DNA of 59,930 nt from Niebla homalea (lineage: Eukaryota; Ascomycota; Lecanoromycetes; Lecanorales; Ramalinaceae), in contig JAHGAU010000050.1 in NCBI GenBank assembly GCA_019925105.1, forward strand, positions 1 through 59,930. The letters run 5' to 3'. The notes beneath the pieces were generated by a model, which was not told where the DNA came from, made no database searches, and was given only the letters and a program-made list of their open reading frames with translations. Made by a program: the position numbers and the translations under genes. Of this stretch, positions 1 through 12,384 are shown piece after piece; position 1 is the stretch's first letter, and every line of letters begins with the position of its first letter.

Positions 1-89
1 AACCCTAACCCTAACCCTAACCTAACCCTAACCCTAACCCTAACCCTAACCCTAACCTAACCCTAACCCTAACCCTAACCCTAACCCTT
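1..89. repeat. Telomere repeat, left chromosome end
   Basis: Uninterrupted CCCTAA units, with occasional 5-bp CCTAA variants, begin at the first base and stop at about base 89. The C-rich strand reads inward from the left, as expected for the left end of a chromosome with TTAGGG-type telomeres. The sequence is therefore a true chromosome end. Confidence 0.97.
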
Positions 90-770
90 AATTCTTATTA
101 ACCCCCTTATAACCCCCTTATAATACCCTTTATAACCCCTTTATAACCCCCTTATAATTCCCTTATAATACCCTATATAACCCCTTTATAATCCCTTTTA
201 ACCCCTTTATAATAACCCTTATAAACCCTTTATAACCCCTTAATAATATCTTATAATTTTATTATAATACCCCTTATAACCCCCTTAAAATATCCCTTAT
301 AACCCCCTTATAATTCCTTTATAATCCCTTTATAATACCCCTTATAACCCCTTAAAATACCCTTATAATCCCCCTTATAATACCCTTATAACCCCCTTAA
401 AATACATTTATAATCTTTATTATAAACCCTTTATAAACCCCCTATAACCCCCTAAAATACCCCTTATAATCCCCCCTTATAAACCCCTTATAACCCCCTT
501 ATAAACCCCTTATAACCCCCTTATAAACCCCTTATAACCTTCCCTATAAACCCCTTATAACCCCCTATAAACCCCTTATAACCCCCTATAATCCCCTTAT
601 AACCCCCTATAAACCCCTTATAACTCCCCTTATAAACCCCTTATAATAGCCCTTATAAACCCCTTATAATAACCTTTATAAACCCCTTAAACCCCCTTAT
701 AATTTATTATAACCCCTTATAATACCCCTTATATTTACCTTATAATTCCTTATATAACCCTTATATCCTG
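90..770. repeat. Subtelomeric satellite, CCCCTTATAA-like units
   Basis: About 680 bp of degenerate, irregularly spaced units built from CCCCTTATAA, CCCTTTATAA and CCCTAAAATA follow the telomere directly. C runs stay on one strand throughout. No coding potential. It looks like a telomere-associated satellite; whether it descends from telomere repeats or is independent cannot be told from one copy. Confidence 0.8.
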
Positions 771-2200
771 CTTAAATATTAAGGTTTAACCCTAATAACC
801 CGCTTTTAAATTACTATTTTAATTTACGACTAAGGTAAAAATATATAATACGTATTATTACGAATAAAAACCTAGAAAAATAATATAAAAACATAAGTTA
901 TCTTAAATTTTTTATTTAAATTAATTTATTAAATTATTCACTTTATTTATTTATTTAATTCACTTTTTATTTTATTTATTTATTTATTTATTTTATTTAT
1001 TTATTTTATTATTTAATTTATTTATTTAATTTATTTATTTAATTTATTTATTTAATTTATTTATTTAATTTATTTATTTAATTTATTTATTTAATTTATT
1101 TATTTCATTTATTTATTTATTTAATTTATTTATTTAATTTATTTATTTATTTAATTTATTTATTTAATTTATCTACCTTTTTACTTATTTATTTATCTGC
1201 TTATTAAGCCGTCTACCACCCTTGAAACCTACCGCTCGTTTATAGTTTATCTTTTACCAGCCAAAACCCCCTTGCGGCAGCGGTTTTCTCTATGATTAGT
1301 AGTGCTTTACCCCCTTGTTTTATTTTAATATAAAAACCCTTTATAATTAACTTTTACCCTGGATTATTTACCCTGTAAAAATAAATCAAGCTTAATACCC
1401 TTAATTCATTTAGGGTATTAACTAAACGGTGAATTCAGTAATACTTTATTACTTTATTATTTTATTATTTTATTATTTTATTACTTTATTACTTTATTAC
1501 TTTATTACTTTATTACTTTATTACTTTATTACTTGATTTATTTAATAATCAATTTATTTTTTACTTTATTTTTTACTTTATTTTTTACTTTATTTTTTAC
1601 TTTATTTATTACTTTTTTATTAATTTATTTCTTAGTTTATTTCTTAATTCATTAATCTACTTATTTTTTGATTGTTTTATTTGTTAATCCATTTTTTAAT
1701 TATTTTATTTATTAATCTATTTCTTAATTAATCTATTTCTTAATTGATTTATTTATTTATGTATTTCTTAATTAATCTTCTCATTTATTTATTTAATCAA
1801 TTATTTATTTTCTTATTTATTCATAAAGGATATTTTCATAATAAATTATTTATCCTTAGCCTTTTATAATAAGATATTTTATTTGATTATATATTTATTT
1901 AACTGTTTATTAATTAATTAATTAATTATTTATTTATTTATTTATCCGTTTTATAACCTACTTATTTTTTCCTTTACTTATTCCTTTCTTTATTCATCTA
2001 TTTATTTCTTTGATATATTTAACCCATTATTTATTTATCGTTATTTCCTTTTTTCCTTTTTTTTTTTATCTAGCTTTGAATTCCTTGTTTATTTATTTAT
2101 TAATATTAACCCTTTTAACATAATTATTAATAAATAATAAAAGAATTTGTTTTTTCTTTTGATCTAAACTCGAATATTCTATTATAAAGGTTTTTTTTTT
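771..2200. repeat. Low-complexity AT repeats (TTTATTTA, TTTATTAC)
   Basis: This stretch holds TTTATTTA-type simple repeats (about 900-1,180, including a run of 12-13-bp AATTTATTTATTT units), an 8-bp TTTATTAC/TTTATTAT array at about 1,434-1,530, and diffuse TTTATT-rich DNA to about 2,100. A slightly GC-richer patch sits at 1,205-1,320. No gene is visible. Confidence 0.75.
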
Positions 2201-2959
2201 AAAAGGTATAAGGTAAATATTTAAAAGCTTTTCTTAAAAAGATATTTATAAATTATTTATCTATTCATCTCCAAATTGAACTAAGGTGAAATTATGTAAT
2301 AACATCTTAATAAACCCGTTAATCTCCGCATTTCTATAATTCCTTTTTAACCGTCTATAAGTCAAAATATCCTTTAATTCTACTTTATCCTTGGTAAATG
2401 GGTATTAAATATTTTCCCAGTGTTGTTTTATTGATAATTAAAAAATCGGCTGGTCCTTTATATAGTAAAAATAGGTAAAAAGGGTTTCGAAGACCAGGCT
2501 TTATCGATATAAATAGGATTTTTTTCCAGTAGGTTTATAACCTTTATCTATAGGTAAAGGCTTAAACCGGGTATAAAAATCCTGAAATAAAAGACATTTA
2601 AAATATCCCGAGTATTTATCCATATTTTAATAATAAAGTCTATTAATCTAAGTCCTTATAAAAAGACGTATATTATAGATATTATGATTTTAATATTTAT
2701 TGAAAGAGTATTATGGTAATACCGGTATATCCGAATTCGTCTATATTTTATAGTTAATACAGTTTTTAGACCAGTACTATAAAGTCGATTCTAGGTTATT
2801 TAGATTTATTTCGTTTTTCTGGTTTTCCAGTAAATATCGATTTTTTAATCTTAAATCATAAGATTCCTATAATTTAAAATCTATAAAATCGATATTTATA
2901 GGTCCGGTAAGGTCCGTAAATAAATCCTCTTCGATTTCAGTATTAAGTTTTTCCTTTTA

Positions 2960-4330
2960 GATAAACCCAGAGTAAAAATCATATTTTTCCTCGTTTTTCT
3001 CACATTTTTTCCGGTTTATAGAGCCGTCTATAACCGAGTCCAGTATAATCCGTCGATATTTATCGTTTTCAACGTAATCCTTTATATCCGGATCTTTAGG
3101 CCGAGATAATTAAGGGTTATAAAGGATTATAGCTTCACTTTTTTCCCCTTATCGGCCGGCTCGTTTACTTTCTTGACTATAAGCCTTTAAATCCCTTAAT
3201 AAACCGACGTAAATAATAACCCGTATATCCGGTAAATTTAATCCTATAAATAAAGCCAAAGTAATTATTAAAATAAAAGCTTTTTTATTGCGGAAATTAT
3301 CGAGTATTTAACGTTTTTAATTTATAATCCCGATTTTTACGTGATATTTAGGTATATCCAAGACTTTATTGATTTAATCCGTAAGGTAAATTGTCCCATA
3401 AAAGATAAGGATTTAGTTACTTAAATAAAGCCTTTTTTTTAAATTTATTAAAAGTAATAAACCATCCCTTAAATCATTTACTATAGCGTGTTCTTAAATT
3501 AAATATCGAATATTTAACTTTATAGTCGGTTCCCGTAATAAAAGTATATTAGATATATCGATACCGGCTAGTTAAAATTAAATATTTTCGTTTTTTAATG
3601 GTAAGGAAGCCGTTAAATAAATAAGTTACGTTTTATATTTAATTAAGGACTTTAATTCCTTAATTTTCAGCCGAAAATCCTTGGTAACATTTAGTAAAAT
3701 ATAAATTTCATTAATAATAATACGGTCCAAACGGCCTTATCGTTTTAATCGATTTAAAAACCAATTAAAAAGTTTAATAACGGCTATTTCCGGGGTAATT
3801 AATATAATATTAACTTAATCTTTAAGGCTTTTTAAGGTTTACTCTAGATATTTAAGGCCTTAATTTTAAGCCTTAAATAATATTTCCTCCCTTAAAGATA
3901 TAAGGGGTAATATCACTACGGTAAGTCTATTTAGGCCGGCAATAAGGGTAAAGACTATAAAAAAAGCACTTTTTCCGCGTCCAGTACTGGATATAATAAC
4001 GATTAGACTTTTTCCGGATAGAATTACCGTTAATCCGGTTTTTTATAAACCCTGAAACTCCAGATTTTAACCGTATAATTGCTAAAAAACCGGTAAAATT
4101 CAAATAAATTGAAATCTCTAATATTTTTCTTTATAAATTTCCCTGGTAAAATTTATAAATAACTTAAATTTCTAGTCTAATTTTTCCGGTATAAATAAAG
4201 TACTTAAGAATTAAAAGAATTAAAAAAGTTAGATAAATAAAGTTATAAATTTTTCCCGTTAAATATATATTTAACCCGGTATTTCATCCAGTAACCGGGA
4301 GTATATATTATTAGTAATATTATTAATATA
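2960..4330 (-). pseudogene. RIP-destroyed telomere-linked RecQ-type helicase
   Basis: Translating the minus strand through its stop codons gives an unbroken RecQ-like order in one frame. There is a Walker A loop SSTGRGKS (about 3,968-3,991), then a motif Ia-like LPLISLRE, a helicase II position reading NEIY where DE.H is expected (3,701-3,718), TASLP, a helicase-C block with LALFIGLNLPDIRVIIYVG, and motif VI QESKRAGR (about 3,153-3,176; usually QESGRAGRDG). After that comes the C-terminal IDG...C...EKYD stretch (about 2,975-3,040), which matches the Cys-rich end of fungal telomere-linked helicases. The altered residues (D to N, G to K, C to Y) and the in-frame stops are all G-to-A/C-to-T changes, as RIP makes. 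Its place next to a telomere fits the family. It cannot encode a protein now. Confidence 0.85.
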
Positions 4331-6900
4331 AGCGGCTTATAAATCGATAATTTTATCTTTTTTATTATTATCGTCTAAATCAATAGCGTTTTCTTAGTCT
4401 TTATTAATAAATTTACTATAATAATATCGAAAAATAATAATAATAATATACCGTTAAGCTAGGGTTTTAATATTTATTTTTACCCGGGACCGGAACTCCT
4501 TAAATAAAGCCATACTGAAAGAATTAGACGTCCAGGTATTATAACGGTAAAGGATATCTTGAAATTCTTATTAATTTAAATCCTTTTTTTAAATTTCGTC
4601 TGAATCACTATTAATTACCGTTTGGCGTCTTAATCGTTTTTATTGTTTTTTTGATTTTTCGGTTTTTTTAAGGTTTTTAATAGAGTAAATCCGTTCAGGT
4701 TAAAGGTAAAAAGTAATATTTAGTTTTTCCAAATATAAATTCGATAAATTCGTTTTTAAAAGAATATAAAGCTAAAGGTAATAAATAAATAAAACCGATA
4801 ATTCATAAGGTATAAACCGGTTTATAACCTTAGTTAATCCAATAATAATAAAGCCTTTATAATATAAAGTAATAAATATAAATAAGCCGTTTTAAATAAA
4901 GATATTCCGTTTGGAATTTAGTTAATTTCAGTATTGAATTAATTGGATTTCAGGGCTTTAAGCTGGATTATCCTAGGTAAATTATAATAAAACTATTAGT
5001 TCTTCTTTAAACTTCCGGTTTTCTTTAAATAAATAATAAACTTTATTTAGTTTTTAGTGGGTATCGTTATTTTTAAATTTAAGAAAACGGTTTTATAAGG
5101 CTGGTATTTAATGGATTTTTTCGTAAAGCCAAAAATCACCTTTAAAAAATAATTTATTCCGTTTATCCATAAAGAAATTCCAGTCCGGTATATTATTAAT
5201 AATATCGTCAAAAAAAATAATAAAATCTACGGAGAGTAAATCGTTTTAACCGGTAAATAATAAATTATTAAATAACCAGGATTTAACGGTTTCTAGTAAT
5301 CTAAATACCACGGAACGGTATTAATTTATAGTTAATAAGAGATTTTTATAAAAAACCTCGTTATTTTCCTAGGATATAGTACCTTCCTCGGTGGTATTAT
5401 AATTAAGGGTAAATCTATAAGTCCGTAATTTAGAAATAAAGTTAATAGGCCGTAGTAGGGTATCGGTACCAGTAAGGAATAAGTAATTTTTCGTTAATTT
5501 AATAGTTTTATTAAATAAGGTATTAATAAATAAATCGGAATCCGAAGTTAAAGGTAAATTTATCGATATATTTAAGTCAATAATTTAATTTTCAGGTTCC
5601 GGTAAACTGGGTCGAAAAGTATAAGCCCTTAAAAGGATAAGGGCTTGAAAAAAGGTAATAATACCACTTAATTTAGTAGTATAATTCGTAGGTGGGGACC
5701 AGGTAAAATCGGTGCTGATACCGTGTATTGTTAAGCCACTAAGTAAAGGGCTTTAATAATCGTCCTTAGATAAATCTTGGTGTAAAAAACTTAAAAAAAA
5801 GCGTAATAATAAATCCTTAAATTCATTTAAAGAATATAATAAATCCTTAAAATCATTATTGGATAAATTATTAATAAGTTCTTCGTTAAATTCATTAAAA
5901 AAAAGGTTATTAATATATATATTTAAATAAAAGATAAAAGTGATAAAAGTAAAAATAAAAAAAAGGGTAAAGTAAAATATAAAAAAGGTATAAAAAAAAA
6001 AGGGTAAAAATTATAAGTTAAAAAATAAATATAAATAATAAATAATAAATAATAAAGAAAAAATAAAAATAATTTACTTTTCTAACTAATATTTTGTAAA
6101 TCTCAATACTTTAATAAATAAAGTAAAAGATAATTTAATATATTTATACCCTAAATGGTTCCCTAAAGTAAATAACTTAATATTCCATAAATAAATAAAT
6201 ATACCAAGTTAAACCTCGGTATAAGAATGGATCGTATTTAGACCGAGATATATTATAAACGGTTTTTTATTCGTAACGTTACCGGTTTCTTTATAGTTTA
6301 TATATTCCAGTGAATTCCGGTTTACGGTATTTGGCTTACTGATTAAAACCGTTTTTTTAAATAAAGCCTTAATCGATTTCATTATTAAATATAATAATAA
6401 AATTAATAATTACTTTAAATCGTTCAATTTTAAAGTCGGTTTTACCGGTAATTTTAACCAAGACCGGGCTATAACTGGATTAAAATTCGATAAATAAGTA
6501 ACCTAGCCGGTACGGGCAACCTAAATATTAACCTTGAATTTTTCCGGTTCCGTAATCGTTATATTCATATTTTCAATAACCGTTTTAATCCATTCCGTTA
6601 ATTTCCTCATCCCAATTATATAAATAAGGGCCGGGATATCCGTGGTATTATCGTTATTATCGGTATTATCGGTATTAAATACCTTAAATAAATAACGATT
6701 AAAGCCTCCGGTATATAATTACTAATAATTAACGGAAATCCATTATATATTCGATCCTGGTTAATTTTTTCAACGAAAACCACCCTATTTTTAAGGCTTA
6801 TAAATATTAGGGTGATCGTTCCGGTAATAGGTCGTTATCGTATTTAGGGATAAGCAAATATAAGTGCAATAATTATACTTTAAACCCGAAGAAATAAGTA
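4331..6900 (-). pseudogene. Probable N-terminal part of the RIP-mutated helicase
   Basis: This AT-rich stretch lies directly upstream, on the minus strand, of the RecQ relic. Telomere-linked helicases of fungi have long N-terminal regions before the ATPase core, often with zinc-finger and recombinase-like parts, and 2.5 kb would suit one. Minus-strand frames contain long stretches with few stops, especially around 6,400-6,850, but I could not identify a domain with certainty. The composition is uniformly RIP-like. An unrelated repeat is possible. Confidence 0.4.
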
Positions 6901-7139
6901 ATAAAGGTAAAGGGGTAATAAGTCTATCCGGAATATCGATATTATCTAAGTAATTTTTAATAATATAAATAAAAATCTTATTCCGGGTAAAAGGGGCAAA
7001 CTAAGGATATTATTTATTAAGGTGGCCGCGTAACTCCTAGAATCGGATACCGTATTTATGATTACGGCAAATTAATGCCTTATAATTAGATAAATAAAAA
7101 AAGGCCTTTTCGGTAAGGGCTTAAGGTAAGTTTATTATA

Positions 7140-7420
7140 TAAATGGATATAAATAAAATATAAATAAAAGGTAAAGGTAAAGGTAAAAGTAAAAGTAATT
7201 AAAGGTGGAAGTAGGTAAAGGTAAAGGTGGGTAAAGGTAAAGGAGGATAAAGGTGAAGGTAAATAAAAGTAAAGGTAGATAAAAATAAAGGTAGGTAAAG
7301 GTAAAGGTAAAGATAAAGGTAAAGGTAAGGTAAAGGTAAGGTAAAGGTATAAGTAACAGTAAAGGGTAAAGGGTAAAGGGTAAAAGGTAAAGGGTAAAAG
7401 GTAAAGGGTATTTGGTTTAC
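7140..7420 (+). repeat. G-rich TAAAGG / TAAAGGG tandem array
   Basis: About 280 bp of irregular GGTAAA, AAAGGTAAAGG and AAAGGGT units on the plus strand, ending near 7,410 with several TAAAGGG units. It is purine-rich and strongly strand-asymmetric. It resembles but does not match the TTAGGG telomere unit, and its G-rich strand runs towards the centromere, opposite to a normal left end. Confidence 0.7.
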
Positions 7421-7729
7421 TTGGGTATTAAGTAGATTAAGTGATTTGAGTATGATAAGAAAAACAGAAATTTGAAGGGGGGGAAGGGTGATTATATAGA
7501 TGAATTATTAGCCAAGTTTTTACCAAGAGAATTATAAATTATAAGGCTTAAATAAGGCCGAGACCGGGCTTAAATAGCTAAAAACCTTAATAATATAAAA
7601 ATAACCAGGCTAATTATTATTAATAATAGTAATATAATAATTTAAATAATAGTACAATAATTTAAAAATAAAAATCTATTTATAGATTATTCTTATATTC
7701 GGACGGATATTAAGGCCGAGTCTTAATGC
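7421..7729. other. AT-rich spacer, no recognisable content
   Basis: A short GGGGGGGAAGGG patch at about 7,477-7,490 is followed by RIP-like AT-rich DNA. I see no coding frame and no repeat copy here. Confidence 0.5.
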
Positions 7730-8295
7730 CTTAACATAAGGAGGCGACGCTAACCGTTACCTTATGTTAAGAAATGCTAAGACCCTTATATTATTAATAA
7801 AATATTATAAATAAAATAAATATTTTTTTTTATTTAAGCTTTAATAACTTAAGGTTAATAAGGTACGGATTAAAGTTATTCCGGTACTATTATAAAGCCC
7901 TTTTTTCCGGCTACTTTTTAAATTTAATAATTATTATAAAAGATTAAAAATAAGCCGGATACACCCTAAAACCTTAAGGAATTATTAAATAAACCCTATT
8001 AATCAATACTATTATAGCCGTTAATAAACGGATTTTTATTTTTCCGATATTATTAAAAAGCGAAAAATTATAAAAAAAAAGTTAAATTACCACTTTTTCC
8101 CGAGGAACAGCCGATCGAAAAGTAATAATTAACGCCGGGAAATAAACTTAAACCTTTACCCTCCGAATTCCCAAAGTTGATAAAATCGATAATTAAATAA
8201 TTACTCCTCGGACGAACCTCGGAGGTATCGGGATTAATAGGCCGTACTAAGATCTACACCTTTTATATATAAAGCTAATAAATCCGGGCCGGTTT
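7730..8295 (+). repeat. Dispersed repeat family R1, copy 1
   Basis: This is one of four related blocks. It starts with a perfect 11-bp inverted repeat, TTAACATAAGG (7,731-7,741) and CCTTATGTTAA (7,760-7,770), enclosing GAGGCGACG. Shared landmarks follow: CCGGATACACC, CGGATTTTTATTTTTCCG, CCGAGGAACAGCCGA and a core GCCGGGAAATAAACTTAA at about 8,132-8,150. The other copies are at 11,700-12,260, 12,385-12,680 and 12,905-13,470. I see no coding sequence; it behaves like a small non-autonomous element or an LTR-like unit. Confidence 0.65.
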
Positions 8296-8405
8296 TACCC
8301 TCGAAAGAGTTATCCGCAAAAATAACTCTTTAAAGGGTCAAGTCCGAGAAGGCCGAGTTAGGGCCGGGAGGGCAAATGACTCTTTGGAGGGTGGAAAGAG
8401 TCACC
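8296..8405. other. GC island with two hairpins
   Basis: A ~110-bp stretch of normal composition lies between RIP-mutated sequences. It holds two short hairpins with the same arm: AAAGAGTTAT (8,304-8,313) pairing with ATAACTCTTT (8,322-8,331), and ACTCTTT (8,379-8,385) pairing with AAAGAGT (8,395-8,401). It sits where the gypsy reverse transcriptase ends abruptly, so it may be the unmutated edge of an element. Confidence 0.5.
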
Positions 8406-11045
8406 ACTAGGTGATAGGTATAATTAATATAAGCTTAAAAAATCGCCGGGACGTTAATTAACTTAAACGGTATAATAAAATACTTAAAGTAATTATAGCA
8501 CGTACGGAATACCGTCTTTTATTTATTATTGGACTTAATCCGTAGTCAATAATAGGTATCCTTAAGATTTAACTTAATAAACCATTTAAAGTTATTTAAC
8601 CGGTTAAGAATCTTAATAATTAAGGGTAATAAATATTGATTTTTAACTATAATCATATTTAATTTATAGTAATTAATATAAAAATAAAGGCCGCCGTTTT
8701 TCTTAAATATAAAAAGGATTAAAACGCTTATAAATAACGTTAAATAATGAATTTAATTCCAGGCTATAATATCCTTAAAATACCGCCAGAACTCTATTAG
8801 CTTTATCCGAGATAAATTATATAAAGGACTATATAATAGCTCTTTATTATTTAAATTAATAATATAATTTTTTTATTTTAATTTAAATAGGGTATTAACT
8901 ATATTATTAGAAAAGATATTTATATACTTACTTAATTCTTTCGGGACGCTTTAATTAATAAAGTCTTTTATAATACTTATACGTATTAAATTATTTTAAG
9001 GGATTCGCGGTATTTTTAAGTGCTCCGTTATTACGTTAACGTAAATGACTATAAAGACCTTATTAATCTTTATTAAACTTTAACCGAAATTATAAACGTT
9101 ATTAATCTATAATTTATAAAAATTAATTTTAAAGTATTATTTATCCGCCGTTAAATTAATTATTATTTATAAAATACGTAAAATTAATAAATTAAGGATT
9201 ACGTTTAAACCTTCTTAATTAATAACGTAAAAAAGTATTTTATATTGCTTTTTTATCCTTAACTATTAATTAAATAATATTATAATTAATAAACGTTATA
9301 ATAAAAGATTTATTTATTATTAAGAAAAGCCGTTTATAATAAAACGATAAAGGTTAATTATAAGTTTTATTAAACTATATATACTTATAAAATTAAATTT
9401 ATTTAAGTTCTAATATTAATTAATATATTTAATAATTAAGGATTATCTTAAAAATTTATTTAACCCTTAATAATAAAAGTTAAATATATTTTTAATTATC
9501 TTTTTATTAATTTCAATTTTAAAATACCGCCGGAGCTTTATCGTTTTTTAATATATTATTTTTTTTATAGGATTTTACATTTATTATTAAGATTTTATTC
9601 TATAAAATAATAAGGCAATTAAATATATAATAGCCTTTTCCGTAATATATATAATACTTAACGTTCTTATTTATTTTAAGGGTAACGTTAAAGTTTTTAA
9701 ATATAATTTTACGCTTTTAATCGCGAAAATTAATTTTAATAAAAGTATACGTTAACTTTAAGCCGTTAAAATTAAATTTAAATACCTTATTTTTAAGGGA
9801 TTTACCCTTATTAACTTTGTAATTATTATTAATAATACGCTTTAAGTTATTCTCCTATATAATCGCCGTTATTATAATATTGTTCCGGGTTCTTAATATT
9901 TTATTAATTATAAGGATTTTAATTTTAAGCTCCAATAAAAGCTTTATAAAAAATATATAAATATAAAACTTATTTAATAATAATAATTAGTTTTCTTTTA
10001 TAATTTTTAAAGTATTACGGAATTATATTACCTTTTAATTAAAACGTTATTTAATATCCTTAAACCGTTTATAATAAGTAAATTAACGGTTTTCCGGATT
10101 AATTATTAAGTTTAAGAACTTATCCTTAAACTCTTAATAACTTATTTTATTGATTTTTTCGTCCGGTAAATTAAAGATTTTATAAAAAATAGACTTTAAA
10201 TAAAAAATTATCTTTTTTTTTTAATAAGAAAGTATTTAAAATAAAATATAAATTATCTTTTTAAGTTAATAAACCACGTTTAATATTTACTTTTAGATTT
10301 ATTTTAATATAACTTAAGCCTTTCCGGATAAAAAGACTTGTTTTTACGGGGTAAAATAAAAGTTACCGGTAATACGCTATCGGTATAAAGCTTAATAATA
10401 AAGTTAATATAAAAAAGAATCCCGGAACGTAAACCTTTATATTATACGTTAATACGGTTAAATATATACTTTTAATAAATATAATTCTTAACCTTAAGTT
10501 AATTAACTTTAAATTATAATTTTAAAAGTTAAACTTATTAAGTTATAATATTATGGCGGTATTCCGCCGTTTTAATTTATTTAATTATAATAAGAGGATT
10601 CTTAATTAAAGGGTAAATATTGCCTTTTTATTCTAAGGTTTATTAAGTTAATTAAGTATTTATTATAACGGTAACGTCGGGCCTTCTCTTTAATAAGAAA
10701 GAAGAATTAGAATATTAAATTAACTCCGTTAATAGTACGCCGGCGGGACTAATAAAAGTAAATATAGAAGACGTAACGTTATAATTTAAATACTTAAGTA
10801 CCACTTTAATAAATAAATTAATAATAAGATTAATTTTTAAGGAACTTAGAAAGAACTGGGGTATAACCTTTACTTAAAATAAAAATAATAATTACCTTAC
10901 TTTACGCTTATTAAGCTACGGTTTATAAATAACGTATATTAAGGCCGTTATTAAGGCCCTTTGCCAAGGCCTAACGGCTTACCTTAGCGCAGCAGTATAG
11001 CGCACCACTATAACGCCGGCGCAGAGATGGCGCTAGCTGCTAACA
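8406..11045 (-). mobile_element. Truncated Ty3/gypsy retrotransposon, RIP-mutated
   Basis: On the minus strand, read through stops, the Ty3/gypsy reverse transcriptase is clear: KKNGG at about 8,688-8,705, YYKLN, KNQYLLPLI, WFIKLNLKDTYY and NVPAIF*AYIN near 8,420, all in family order. The element stops before the catalytic YxDD box, so RT palm, RNase H and integrase are missing. Upstream (about 8,900-10,690) is space for gag and protease, not individually recognised. At the 5' edge (10,960-11,045) the sequence is GC-rich and begins TGTTAGCAGC on the minus strand, which looks like the unmutated start of the 5' LTR. Confidence 0.75.
10720..10840 (-). repeat. LTR-like segment, inverted partner of 11,450-11,565
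   Basis: The reverse complement of this segment matches 11,450-11,565 over about 120 bp. Shared parts are CTTATTATTAATTTATTTAT, AACGTTACGTCTT and TAGTCCCGCCGGCGTAC. Here it lies inside the presumed 5' LTR of the minus-strand gypsy element and is the more heavily mutated copy. Confidence 0.55.
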
Positions 11046-11449
11046 ATATTATAATTTACAATAAGGATTTCATAATAATATTAAGCTTAATTAAGGAAAG
11101 GTAGTCTTAATTATATAACTTTACTTTTCTTAACGTTAAAACTTTATTTTAAATATTTTATTATATAGTTTTTTAGATTAACTTTATTTAATTTTAACTT
11201 TAACCTTTTAACGTTAAATCCTTATAATCCCTTTTTACCGGCTTTACGTGGCAATTAAGCTTATTTAAGGTTAATTACGGGTACCGGTAAATCGTCGGAT
11301 AGTTATTATTATTTTATCTATATTAACCATATAACTTACCGGATAAAGTTTAAGGGTTCTTAGTGAAATCGTCCTCTACCCTTAAAATGTTCGATTATTC
11401 TATAGTTTATCTTCTGTACGCAAAAATGCCATTTCGCCGCGCTCGCCCT
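11046..11449. other. AT-rich spacer between LTR-like segments
   Basis: RIP-like sequence with no recognised coding frame. A small GC-richer patch begins at about 11,400. Confidence 0.4.
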
Positions 11450-11575
11450 TATTATTAATTTATTTATTAAAGTAATATTTAAGCATCCAGACCGTAACGT
11501 TACGTCTTTTATACCTACCTTTACTAGTCCCGCCGGCGTACCGCCAGCGGAGTCAGTCTAAGAGTTACATAGGAA
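11450..11575 (+). repeat. LTR-like segment, less mutated copy
   Basis: This is the inverted partner of 10,720-10,840. This copy keeps GC-rich sequence at its 3' side (CCGCCAGCGGAGTCAGTC, about 11,541-11,560) where the partner is RIP-mutated. It could be a solo LTR or the end of a second element facing the opposite way. Homology further upstream is not convincing. Confidence 0.5.
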
Positions 11576-11699
11576 TAAAACTTAATAAAATAAAGGAATA
11601 AAGTTTTTAACTCTATAAATAACCGTTAATACTTTAATTATAAAGGGTTTTAATAATATTAAGGATATAAACTTATTATTTTTTTAAGTAATAATATAA

Positions 11700-12260
11700 C
11701 TAAAAGCTTAATATAAGAAGGTAACGTTAATAGCTATCCTATGCCAAGACTTTATTTATAATACCTTAATAATAAGTTTAAAAAGGTAAAAAGGGTTACC
11801 GTTATTAAATATTAAGTTATATTATTATAAATAAATTACGGATTATAGTAACTCCGGTACCGTTATAGCCGTTACTTTTGGGTTAATAGAAAGATAAATG
11901 AAAAGGATTAATAATACTCCGGATACACCTGAAAAAACCGTAAAACTAAAACTATAGGATATAGAGCTTAATACTATAATAGGTAATAATGGACGGATTT
12001 TTGTTTTTTTAACACTATTAAAAAGCCAAAATTTATATGAAAAAGGTTAAATTATTAGATTTTCCCGGGGAATAGCCGAATAAAAGTTGAAAGTTAACGC
12101 CGGGAAGCAAACTTAACCATAAATTACCAGGAATTTAAAATATTTCGAAAATTAATAATTAAATAAGGAGTTATTGGATTTAAGCAAGTAAGGGCTCGTT
12201 TTATAGGGCTTACCGGGCTCTATAACTTTAATATTAAGAGTTAATAAATCCATAGATAAA
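11700..12260 (+). repeat. Dispersed repeat family R1, copy 2
   Basis: It shares landmarks with copies 1 and 4 in the same order: a degraded hairpin region near 11,706-11,745, CTCCGGATACACC, TAATACTATAATAGGTAATAA, CGGGGAATAGCCGA and the core GCCGGGAAGCAAACTTAA at about 12,099. This copy keeps more CpA/TpG than the others. Confidence 0.65.
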
Positions 12261-12384
12261 TTCACTCAATTTCAATCATATTTAAAAAATAATATAACTT
12301 AACTTAATAAATAACGTTCAGCCCTATAGATTTCTATGGGTTCTTATGCAACTCGAGTCGATTTATATCAGGAATAATTGTTAG

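Noticed and set aside
7140..7420. Interstitial telomere repeat
   Set aside because: The units are TAAAGG or TAAAGGG, not TTAGGG, and the orientation is opposite to the left telomere.
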